From the NCBI RefSeq assembly GCF_000143415.4, contig NW_003314263.1, positions 4,095,628 to 4,159,627 of the forward strand: a DNA stretch of 64,000 nucleotides, given 5' to 3'. The position numbers were made by a program, and so were the translations under genes. Each line of letters opens with the position of its first letter. The stretch's first letter is position 1. Positions 31,134 to 40,702 of this stretch are shown here, piece after piece. Below the pieces are notes generated by a model, which was given only the letters and a program-made list of their open reading frames with translations, was not told the origin of the DNA and did not search any database. The stretch is from Selaginella moellendorffii. Its lineage: Eukaryota > Streptophyta > Lycopodiopsida > Selaginellales > Selaginellaceae.

Positions 31134-33167
31134 ATGGCCGCATTGGTGGTGAGATCCTCGGACCACGACAAGGTTCTCTCGGGGCTGGGGCATCACGGCA
31201 GCGCTCACTTCACGGCCGATAAGGTCGTGTCTAGGATCTCTAGGGGAGGCGGCGGCGATGAGCCATCGTCCTCGCTCCTCCAGGGAGCGCGCGGCCGGTC
31301 GCGCAAGAGCAAGAATGGGCCAAAGAAGCAGCCGCAGCGGGGATTGGGCGTGGCGCAGCTAGAGAAGCTGCGATTGCAAGAGGAGAGCAAGCAGGAATCG
31401 GCGTGCCTGGCGTCGCTGGGCCTGGTGCCGCTGCCATCCGGCTATGGATTCCTGGACCAGGATGTCTATCCTCTCCTCTCGTCGACTCCGCGGCACCACC
31501 ACCACCACCCCCACCACATCAAGGGGATCTTGGGCTTTGGGAGTGGCTACAGGGGCAGCAGCAGTGGCTCGCCGGATCATCGAAATGGGGGGTTCTCGCC
31601 GGGAGGCTGTGATCCGTCCGTGGAGCCATCGCCGCTAGAAATTCTGATGCAGCAGCACGAGGTGGCGCGAATGGTGGCCACGTCCAAATCCTCGCCTCTG
31701 GTGCCGGCCTTGGTGGCTCCTCCTCCTCGAGCTCCTCCTGATAAGAATGCCGGGGGTCTCATGGCTGCGGCGATGATGCGCGCGGCTGCTTCTTCCAGCT
31801 CCTCGCGCAACGAGGATGCGATGGTGGTCAAGCAGCAGCAGCAGCAGCAGCAGCAGCGAAAAGCTGGTGGCGAGCATCACCCCTTGGGTGTGAATTCCGG
31901 CCAGCTTTTCGATGCGTCGCTGCCACCGGGGTCACTCCCGATGCCGCGCGATTGCAGGGAATTGTCTATGGTACGTTTCGTGTTTTCTAAGCCTCGCTCT
32001 ACTCGTGAAGCTTTTAACAAGCATTTGTTTCTCTCTTTTGTTTCCTCGCGCTGGCTGGCTGTCTCAAGGTTGGCATTCCCAAGGAGCTCTCTTCTTTCCA
32101 AACAAACTTTCCAGGACACCAAGTGTGGCCTAGCATGCATAATGTAAGTTCGCTCGTTCCTTGTGCTGGGCGTTTGCTCGCGTAAAGTATACAGGGAGAT
32201 TGACTCTCTTTCTTCCTGGCAGGCTTCTGTGGAGAAGCAGCGTCCATGCGTCGTGATTTCCCTGGATCACGGGGAAATCCACTCCAACTCTTCACAGAGT
32301 GAAACCGCCGACAACATTCTCAAGCCGGGCGCGCACTATACGCCTCGGAGCATCAGGTATTGCGTGCGTGGGTGGCCAGTCTCTTGTCTCTCTTTTCTCG
32401 TTGCTTCAATGCTGTGTCGTCGACCGAATCATGGAACTGAGAGTCGCTTTTGTTTGCGTGCAGTAATGCGCTTGGCAAATCATCGCTGCCGTTTCTTAAG
32501 GCCGATGCAATCAAGCAGCAGCCGAGTTGCATTGGTGCCGCGCCTGGCTTTGACAATCTCGTCAAGAGCGAGCACCACCCGACCGACAGCAGCACGTCCA
32601 GCGTCTCCAGCATGCCATTCCTGCGCAAGCGAGTCGCGGCTGCTTGCTATCTCGACTCCACATCATGCTCGGCGGCGAAAAAGGCTCTGGTGTCATCAGG
32701 GGCTGACTTCCTCGCCCTGAGCCTTTCAATCTCGCACAGCGACGTCGAGTCCAGCGGCAGGAGCCTGATTTGCTCTGCCAACACCAACGCTTCTCCCGCC
32801 GCTGCCCAGCAGCAGCAGCAAAGATCGTCACTGTCGCTGCAGGTACGATATTATAGATGACATACCTCCTCTCTCCCTCTTTTCTTTTCTGCTCTCTTTG
32901 GGTTTCCTTCGTTGTCACTGGTGACTGATGACAGACATGACATTATTTTGGATCCAGGAAACACTGACTGATGTGGAGGATGGCAGCAGCAGCCAGAAAT
33001 CTCCGAGCTCTTATGGCAACTCCTTCACGGATGTGTCAACGATCGAGGAGGTGGAGCACAGCATCACCGTGTCCCACCGGCAGGATAATCGCCATCATCA
33101 TCAGCATCATCGTCGCCGTCGCAGCAGCGCCCAAGATGTGGATCTCAACTTGAAGCTGGCCATCTAA
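31134..33167 (+). CDS. SPOROCYTELESS/NOZZLE-like EAR repressor (SPEAR family)
   Basis: Five exons (31134-31970, 32069-32143, 32223-32356, 32464-32842, 32958-33167) join in frame to 544 residues. The SPL motif (about residues 65-85, PQRGLGVAQLEKLRLQEESK) follows a basic patch (RSRKSKNGPKK), the usual arrangement in SPL/NZZ and the SPEAR/TIE proteins. The C-terminus ends DVDLNLKLAI, an LxLxL-type EAR motif that recruits TOPLESS corepressors. Between them lie His-, Ala- and Gln-rich low-complexity stretches (eight Gln in a row) and a His/Arg patch. Known family members bind TCP factors and repress their targets, and SPL itself starts sporocyte formation in flowering plants. The first ATG (31134) after a GTG-initiated frame is taken. 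At 544 residues it is longer than the roughly 300-residue angiosperm members. Confidence 0.87.
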
Positions 33168-33205
33168 AAGTATTCCACTTAACTACCGTAACAGTATTAT
33201 TATTG

Positions 33206-33400
33206 ATTAATTAAACGTGACACGTGGCAGAGGCATCTTTGTGCCACGTTGAGCATACTCAACCGTTGGATAAGGCTACTCTCCTATCCTTTAAAAATCA
33301 ACCTTTGGATGAGGCCCTAATTTCTATAAAAATCAGCCGTTGGATGGGACATACCCTAAAATAGTTTAAAAATTAACCGTTGGATGCTTATTGTTCTAGA
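33206..33400. repeat. Tandem ~40-bp repeat with CCGTTGGAT core, plus hairpin
   Basis: Four imperfect units each begin with an (c/t)aaccgttggat-like core (near 33260, 33300, 33337 and 33377) and most end in tttaaaaat or tataaaaat. The array is preceded by tgacacgtggca and a matching gtgccacgtt. It ends with a 9-bp-arm inverted repeat (tattgttct / agaacaata). It sits between the convergent SPEAR (+) and PFK (-) stops, as small non-autonomous elements often do. Confidence 0.6.
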
Positions 33401-33437
33401 CAAGAACAATAGCTCTTTTATTTTGTGCCAAGCCACA

Positions 33438-34943
33438 TCAATGTGTTAAGTTGGCTTGGACGGCCTTCTCTTGCGCCTTGTGACGATCATCGCCCGGAGG
33501 AACAAAGTCTGGCTGGTTGTTCACCGATCGCACCCACGCCCACGATGGATTGTTTACGTCCACTGGATTCCTGGTCACCGCAACCAGCTCCAGAGGGATG
33601 TAGCAGTAGTTCCCGTTCACTGGCCCTGCGACGAAGCCCGTGTAGCCAGCCATGGCCCCGTGAATCGCCGAGTGAGCGAGAATGGTGCAGTAGAGAGTGT
33701 CGGTCGCGTTGCTTGGGACGGCACGAACCATGTAAGTCGGATCGATGTACTTGACGGCGAAGAGTTTGTCCGGGTGCTTCTCCTTAAACCACTTCTTGAA
33801 CTCGCTGCTGAGCCACAGTCCGATGTCCCGGAGCAAGACGTTGCCGGATTCATCCTTGGTCGACTCCTTCAAGTTCTCGTCCAGCAAGTCCTGCCCGGCA
33901 CCCTCCGCCATGACGATGACGCAGTGCCCGTTGTCCATCAGCCGCTGCTCCATGAATTCGAAGAGTCCACCTCGGCCCTGCGTGAAGAACTTGATCTCTG
34001 GAATGAGGCAACAGTCCACGTCCCTGCTGCTCAGCGTTGCATTCACGGCGATGTGGCCGGCGTAGCGTCCCATAACCTTGACAAGCCCGACGCCGTTTGG
34101 AGTGCTTTCCGCCTCGACATGAGCTGCACTAATGGCTTCCTGTGCCACCTCCACAGCAGTCTGGAGACCAAATGATCTGCGCACCAGCGCGTAAAGTTAC
34201 TCACACTTGTCGAAAACGAAAGGAAAAAGAAGAAGAAAAGTTCGTTTTTTTAATCTAGGATACCTGTCAATTATGCCGACATCGTTGTCCACAGTCTTCG
34301 GGATACAAGCTATGGAGACTTTGAGCGAGCGCTTTTTGATCTCGTTGAAGATTTCCACAGCACCACGAAGAGTTCCATCCCCTCCAATGAGGAAAACAAT
34401 GTTGTAGCCTCGATCCTGGATCGCGTTCACAATCTTCTGCAAGTCGAAGCCACCCCTGGAAGTTCCCAGCCTGGTTCCTCCCTGCTTGTGCCAGTGATCC
34501 ACAACCTTGGGTGTCAGCGGGACGTGCTCCGAAGAGAAGAATCCCCGGTAGCCAGCCTGAATCCCCCTAATATCACGTACGTGATACTGATACCACAGAC
34601 CGTTCACCAGCTCGCGAATGACCGTGTTCATCCCCGGGCACAAGCCACCGCACGTCACGATGGCAACTTTCACTTCCTCGCCTTCGAAGAAGACGCGCTC
34701 TCGAGGTCCTGCCCGAGCAAAGTAGCGCTGGTTTTGATCGACCGGCTTGTCAACGTCCATGACGATGTTCTGGGCGATGGCCTCTCTGTCCGTGACGAAA
34801 AACCCCGGAACCGGATGGAAGTAACTGTTCTGGTAGAGCGGGTTGGGATAGGATCGCAAGTCCGGGAGGAAGCTCTTGAGGTGTGGCACCTTCTCCAGGA
34901 GTATTTTGGGGCCTTGCTTGACATCGGTCCCTCCATTGGCCAT
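33438..34943 (-). CDS. PFK: ATP-dependent 6-phosphofructokinase (plant type)
   Basis: Two exons (34943-34264, 34176-33438) give 472 residues, the normal plant length. It phosphorylates fructose 6-phosphate to fructose 1,6-bisphosphate in glycolysis. Motifs seen: VTCGGLCPGMNTVIRELV, GIQAGYRGFF, the ATP-site GGDGTLRGA (Gly rather than the Asp of PPi-dependent enzymes), PKTVDNDVGIID, then VMGRYAGHIA and EGAGQDLL. The C-terminus has a YIDPTYMVRAVPSNATD region. No chloroplast transit peptide precedes the conserved part, so it is probably cytosolic. On the minus strand a 5' UTR intron is likely (donor at about 35032, acceptor at about 34972, 30 nt before the ATG). The window's GAPN gene acts later in the same pathway. 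Confidence 0.95.
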
Positions 34944-35354
34944 TTTGGTGGACTAGAGCTTAAGAAACTGCCAAGGAACAACGATCACATCAGATAGAGA
35001 AACTACGCTACAGACTCTCACAATGGAGCTTACCTCCTGGAGCTCGAGAATGAGAAAAGCAGACCTAGTATGCGATTCGTTGCGGCAAGTGACCATTTTG
35101 ACGACTAACACTTGTCGACCAGTGGGCCGTCCGATTTGTGTCAGCAGTTAGCGCGTGACGCGTGGCAGATAGTCGCCAAGTCGAATAACCAAGAACAGGT
35201 ATATGCTACTTGAATCGATTCTCGCAACGTAAAAGCTATACACCAGCCTAGAAGTTACAGTACAATGTACAGCAGCTCCTACAAGTGACCACAAAAGCCT
35301 GCGTGATACGTAAATAATTACTTGGTCAGGACTAAATCCACATACTTACTAGTT
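34944..35354. other. PFK leader with 5' UTR intron, then 3' flank of CDP-DAG synthase
   Basis: Minus-strand signals ggag|GTAAGC (complement near 35032) and ccttggcag (near 34973) outline a roughly 60-nt intron in the PFK leader. The rest is the PFK promoter and the 3' region of the next minus-strand gene. No coding signal was seen. Confidence 0.55.
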
Positions 35355-37239
35355 TTAGTTCTGCTGCAGCAGGATATTTGTAAGCCGTAAGTGGAGTTCT
35401 ATCAGCTCCTCCTTGGAAAGATGGGCTAGAATCTTCTCAAAACCAAACACCAGAAGCAACATGAGGAGTGTGCAAGAAAATAACTTCGAATACCTGCGCC
35501 AGAAAGCTTTCTACAGTGTAGTTGTGCGAAGAAATGAAGGACTGGAGGTAAATGTACGAGAACACGGCCATAACCATCTGCGGTTCGCAAAGTATGAGCA
35601 AAACAACGGTTCACAAAATCTGAGGAAAAGTGACATGCCTGGCAGTCCATGCGGTCTGTCATTCCTCCATGCCCGGGAATGCTGTCTCCAAAGTCCTGTG
35701 CAACGGTAGTTAGCGTAAATGCTCACAAGCTGCATGCCAAGCTAAATCGTACCTTTATCTTGAATGCTCTTTTGAAGCCACTGGCAAAAAATCCACCGAA
35801 GGGGGCAATGCTCGAGGCAAACAATCCAAACACAAGTGCATGAATTTGCAAAGGCATCACCTCTACGTACTCCCGGCGTGTCTGCCAAAGAGAAATGTGA
35901 CTCTACAGCAAGGACAAGAATTCCCTTACCACAAAGGTTATCCAGGACGGAAGTTGATATTGAACATCCTTAAACACGGGATCCGGATCGCACTCCAGCC
36001 AACTCACTGTCAAATCCTACAAAGATATTTCCACCGTTGGCTTCAAATTAGAAATTGACTAAGGCCGTTTGGGCTACCTTCCGCGGGCAAATCAGCCATT
36101 GTGACCTTCCCATGATATCCGCCAGCTACAATTACAACAGTAAAATCTACTGCAAATATTCTCACTCGTGGTCTTACCAAAAAAGCAGATATTATAGTCG
36201 TGACAGAAGCACCAATAAAGCCCTCCCAAGTCTTCTTCGGCGACAGCTTTATAAGAGGCGTTCGTCCAAAAAAGAATCCAAACAAGTAGGCAGCAATATC
36301 GTTGATCACGATCAGCGAGACCGGGAGAAGAAACCTACGACATTGGACGTGAGAGACAGAGTAAAATAAAGTGAACTGACGCCGCACTGACCATATTATG
36401 CCTTCGAAAATATTTGCGACAGTGAAAGACGACTGCGCGAAAACGACGAACAGTATCATATGCGTCCAAGCAAACTCTCCAAACTGTTGCCGATACATCC
36501 GCTTCTTAAGGGTGAGGATAAACGAAACGAATCCTACAAGAAACAGTAGAACATCAGCTACACGCTTCAGAAAACAACAAACCTGTGATATAGATCAGAT
36601 AGCAGATCATCGTGTGATACTTGATGAGCCCGCTGAAGATCATGAGGAGAATCTTGTCGGATGAGATGGTATTCACAAACTGCTTTTTCAAGAACCTACC
36701 GTAGGCATATACCATGGCTGTGAAGAAAAAGTACCTGCACAAGATCAAGGTGTGGAAGCCTGATATACAAAGAAAAAAAAAATATACATACCAATTAAGC
36801 CTAATAAAGCCAGGCTGTCCATCTCGTTCCCTGTGAGAAGCTCTCGCGAGCGTGAAAAGCTCTTTGGCCATGAGCACCTGGATGACCACGATCATCAAGG
36901 CGATGAAGAGGTGGCCGAGATAGACGATGAGCGCAAAGCCACCGATCATGAGCACCGACGACTGGACTCGAGTCCTCATGCTCCGGTACTTGTTGCGATC
37001 GTCCACAAGAAGCTCCCCATTTGTTCTACCGAAATCCGCGCTCTGGCAATCGAGATTTCAATCGCATTCTTGGAAAATCTAGACCTAGAAGGAGTAGAGC
37101 TTACTCGCGATTCCTCGTGGCTGCGCTTGCGATGCCGCTGCCTCGCCACGGCAGCTTGCGTCGCGACGCTGGCGGTGGCGACGAGCGCCGCCGCAGCTGG
37201 CGATGGCAACGCCATGGCGTCCTCTCCGTCGGGCTGCAT
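35355..37239 (-). CDS. Phosphatidate cytidylyltransferase (CDP-DAG synthase)
   Basis: Eleven exons by my reading (checked: 37239-37105, 37012-36792, 36734-36583, ..., 35577-35494, 35435-35355) give about 430 residues. It makes CDP-diacylglycerol from phosphatidate and CTP, the branch point to phosphatidylinositol and phosphatidylglycerol. After an Arg-rich N-terminus come several membrane segments ([19 protein letters not shown] and others). The family signature [24 protein letters not shown] is complete (split by an intron) and includes the catalytic Asp residues. The plan fits the ER-type eukaryotic enzymes. The intron after DRMDCQ (35638-35578) uses a GC donor and rejoins [14 protein letters not shown]. 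The final exon ends LLQQN. It shares a 195-bp divergent promoter with GAPN. Confidence 0.93.
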
Positions 37240-37434
37240 GCTTCCAGCCAAGAGCCCTAGCCCTAAACGCAAAGAATTAGAATGCTCGCTTTTCCAGGAG
37301 ATTCTAGAATATGCAATTAGAATTTTCGCGCCTTTTCTTCCAGGATTCGAAACGCGGATCTTTGAGCGTGTTTTAGGGCGGCCAAGAGAAAGAGGAGGAG
37401 CTATGTCGCTTGGCGAGGCGGCGCCGGTGGGAGA
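37240..37434. promoter_or_regulatory. 195-bp divergent promoter (CDP-DAG synthase / GAPN)
   Basis: This is the whole gap between the two start codons. It contains agccctagccctaaacg, a telo-box-like element, near the CDP-DAG synthase start. It also contains a short uORF (37403-37465; 20 codons, MSLGEAAPVG...) that overlaps the GAPN ATG (37435) in another frame and may reduce GAPN translation. Confidence 0.5.
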
Positions 37435-39807
37435 ATGGCCGGGACCGGCACATTCAAGGAGATAGTCGAAGGCGATGTCTACAAATTCTACGCCGATGGA
37501 CAGTGGCGGCTCTCCTCGTCCGGGAATATTTCATACGTCTACAATCCCACAGTGGCTGGGAAGCAAGCGTACAAGATCACAGGTGCTGGAATGTAGCTAT
37601 AGCATCCATTCTAGAGATTGGTAGCAGCATTGCAGCTATAGCATCCATTCTAGCCGATAAGCATTGCATGGTTCGTGCAAGAGATTGTTAACCGATAGAA
37701 GCATTGCATGGTTCGGGTACCAGAATGTAGCTATATCATCCATTCTAGAGATTGGTCTCATAGAAGCATGGTTCGGGTACTAGAATGTAGCTATATAGCA
37801 TTCTTTGCTGCTTACACTCGATCTTTTCTTAGTTTTCTCTGAACATGAGCTGATTTTTTTCTTCTTCTTCTTCTTCTTGTCCCTGTAGCTTGTTCTAAGG
37901 ATGAGGTGAACCAAGCTTTCCAAAGTGCGAAGGCGGCACAGAAGATATGGGCCAAGACTCCGCTCTACAAGCGAGCCGAAATGCTCCACAAGGTGGCAGA
38001 GATCATGAGAAAGAACAAGGGACCGATCGCCGAGTGTCTGGTGAAAGAAGTGGCCAAGCCAGCCAAGGATTCCGTCACCGAGGTCTCATAAAAAAAACGT
38101 TGATCCTGCAAAGTAAGCAGCATTTCCAGACTCGTTTGATTGGGCTTTTCAGGTTGTTCGCTCCGCAGATTTGCTGTCCTATACTGCGGAAGAAGGAATC
38201 AGGATACTCTCCGAGGGAAAGTTTCTCGTCTCGGATTCTTTTCCCGGGAATCCAAGGAACAAGCTGTGCCTTGCTTCAAACGTTGGTCTTTGCTCTTTCT
38301 TTCCTATGAGTTACAGTAGTTTGATTTAACTTCTTTCGCAGGCCCCTCTTGGAGTCATTCTGGCGATTCCTCCATTCAATTATCCCGTGAACTTGACTTG
38401 CTCGAAGATCGGTCCCGCTCTCATTGCTGGAAATGCTGTAGTGGTCAAGCCACCGACGCAGGGCTCGGTGTCAACGTTACACATGATGCATTGCTTTCAC
38501 CTGGCAGGATTTCCAAAGGGGCTACTTTCGTGTGTTCCGATCAAAGCATCAGAGCTTGGCGATTATGTTACCACCCATCCTCTAGTAAACTGCATCAGGT
38601 AAGAAATGTTTCTGTAGGCTGGTTTCTCTTATAGAAGTATTTGGTTATTGGTTTCAATGTGCAGTTTTACGGGTGGCTGTGACACTGGTATGTCGATATC
38701 AAAGAAGGCTGGAATGGTGCCGCTGCAAATGGAGCTTGGTGGGAAGGATGCTATGATTGTTCTTGAGGATGGCGACATTGAACTGGCAGCGACGAACATT
38801 ATAAAAGGAGGCTTTTCCTTCAGGTGCATACTTTTGTATTTTGTCCCTCAATTTGGTCTGAAAATGCTCGTTCTTGCAGTGGGCAGCGCTGTACGGCAGT
38901 TAAAGTCGTGCTGGTGATGGAATCCGTAGCAGACAAGCTGGTTTCCAGCGTGAATGCAAAGGTGGCACAGCTGAAAGTTGGGCCTCCTGAGAACGACTGT
39001 GATATTGTCCCGGTTGTGACTGAAGCGTCGGCAAATTTTATCGAAGGCCTGGTCACGGATGCAAAAGCCAAGAATGCGAAGCTTTGCCAAGCAAGTCGAT
39101 CATAACTTCCTTTTGGATGATTCAGCTTGAAAAGAATTTTCACGACAGGAATGGAAGAGGCAAGGGAACCTGATATGGCCATTGCTGATCGATAACGTAA
39201 CAACGGACATGAGAATCGCGTGGGAGGAGCCTTTTGGCCCCGTGATACCGGTCATGCGCATCAAGACTCCAGAAGAAGGCGTCAAGCACTGCAACTCTAG
39301 CAAATATGGACTCCAAGTAAGCTCATATTCCCGATGGAAGCCAAAAGAAGCTTACGTGCTTTCGTTTTCCCGTGACAGGGCTGTGTTTTCACATCCGATA
39401 TCAACAAAGCTATGCTCCTGAGCGATGCCATGGAAAGCGGAACGATCCAAATAAATTCCGCTCCGGCTCGTGGTCCCGATCACTTCCCTTTCCAGGTCGA
39501 GCTATAATTCGAAAAGCAATGCATTGTAACTATAGTTTTCTGGATGTTTCGCAGGGAATCCGTGAGAGCGGCGTGGGATCACAAGGGGTCACGAACAGCA
39601 TCAACTTGATGACCAAGATCAAGACCACAGTTCTCAATCTTCCGACCGCTTCTTACACGATGGGTACGAACAAACTTCCATTCTCATCTCTTCTCTCATT
39701 CCTTCTTTCGCTTGTTCTTGGCAGTGGGAGGCGACGTGTCTTTGCCGATCGAGAAAAAAGGACCAGCGTGTGGTGATTGTATCGTGTGCATGCATAGCTA
39801 TGGATGA
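37435..39807 (+). CDS. GAPN: Non-phosphorylating NADP-GAPDH (GAPN, ALDH11 family)
   Basis: Ten exons (37435-37582, 37889-38082, 38153-38281, 38342-38598, 38665-38823, 38880-39090, 39149-39316, 39379-39495, 39555-39663, 39725-39807) give 524 residues. It oxidises glyceraldehyde 3-phosphate straight to 3-phosphoglycerate, making NADPH in the cytosol. Family marks: [33 protein letters not shown], the Glu in [16 protein letters not shown], the catalytic Cys in [20 protein letters not shown] and [15 protein letters not shown]. Oddities: the NADP-site FTGG-DTG carries an extra Cys (FTGGCDTG). The 39091-39148 intron has a GC donor. The protein normally ends near SYTMG, but here splicing adds about 28 residues, while reading through gives a different tail to 39776. 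Intron 1 holds a tandem repeat. Confidence 0.93.
37584..37803. repeat. Tandem repeat within GAPN intron 1
   Basis: The phrase tagctata-catccattctag occurs three times (near 37596, 37637 and 37730) with a fourth partial copy near 37785, together with repeats of agcattgcatggttcg. It accounts for the unusual length (about 306 nt) of this intron compared with about 60 nt elsewhere. Confidence 0.75.
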
Positions 39808-39937
39808 AAATGCCGAAAAAATGCTATCGAATATGCTAGAGAATATTTTTAAGCAACATTCTTGGCATTATTCCTAATCAAAGTTTAGGGTTTTTGAGAG
39901 GATCCGGGCTAGGGCGAAGGAGAGCGAGCAAGCAAGA

Positions 39938-40702
39938 ATGTCGAGGCGCTATGACAGTCGCACCACGATCTTCTCGCCCGAGGGGCGGCTTTACCAGGTA
40001 GAGTACGCCATGGAGGCGATCAGCAACGCGGGCGCTGCGATTGGGGTTTTGGCTCGCGACGGCGTCGTCCTGGCGGCGGAGAAGCGCGTCACATCGAAGC
40101 TCCTCGCCGCGTCGCGATCCACAGAGAAGATGTACAAGATCGATGGGCACGTCGCGGCGGCGGTGGCAGGGATCATGGCCGACGCCAACATCCTCATCAA
40201 CACCGCCCGAGTCGCCGCCCAGGGCTACACGCTCTCGTACCAGGAGCCCATGCCCGTGGAGCAGCTCGTGCGATCGCTGTGCGATACCAAGCAAGGCTAC
40301 ACGCAGTTTGGCGGCCTCCGCCCATTCGGGGTGTCGTTCATCTTCGCCGGCTACGACTCGAGCTATGGCTTCCAGCTCTACATGAGCGATCCCAGCGGCA
40401 ACTATGGCGGATGGAAGGCGGGGGCGATCGGGGCGAACAACCAGGCCGCGCAGTCGATGCTCAAGCAGGACTACAAGGATGAGATCACGAGGGAGGAGGC
40501 GGTGGCTCTGGCGCTCAAGGTTTTGAGCAAGACGATGGATAGCACCAGCCTCTCGGCGGAGAAGCTGGAGCTGGCGGAGCTGTATGTGGTGCCCGAGAGC
40601 GGGGCGGTCAAGTACGAGGTTTGCTCGGCTGCCAATCTCAACAAGCTGCTCGTCAAGCACGGGATCACGGTCGCGTCCTCGTCTGGTGCTGATGAATCGT
40701 GA
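39938..40702 (+). CDS. PAC1: 20S proteasome subunit alpha type-4
   Basis: A single-exon gene of 254 residues, the usual length for alpha-4. It has the alpha-subunit N-terminal signature [20 protein letters not shown], which gates the 20S core, and the conserved [27 protein letters not shown] and [16 protein letters not shown]. The typical alpha-4 segment [15 protein letters not shown] is present. As an alpha subunit it lacks a catalytic N-terminal Thr. It sits in the outer ring of the 20S proteasome in nucleus and cytosol. A telo-box (tttagggttttt, 39884-39895) lies about 45 bp before the ATG, as for many housekeeping genes. The absence of introns contrasts with its neighbours and may mean either an old intronless state or a retrocopy. 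Confidence 0.96.
   Translation: MSRRYDSRTTIFSPEGRLYQVEYAMEAISNAGAAIGVLARDGVVLAAEKRVTSKLLAASRSTEKMYKIDGHVAAAVAGIMADANILINTARVAAQGYTLSYQEPMPVEQLVRSLCDTKQGYTQFGGLRPFGVSFIFAGYDSSYGFQLYMSDPSGNYGGWKAGAIGANNQAAQSMLKQDYKDEITREEAVALALKVLSKTMDSTSLSAEKLELAELYVVPESGAVKYEVCSAANLNKLLVKHGITVASSSGADES

Noticed and set aside
33456-34175. 239-codon plus-strand frame opposite PFK
   Set aside because: Antisense shadow; the minus strand encodes PFK with all its motifs.
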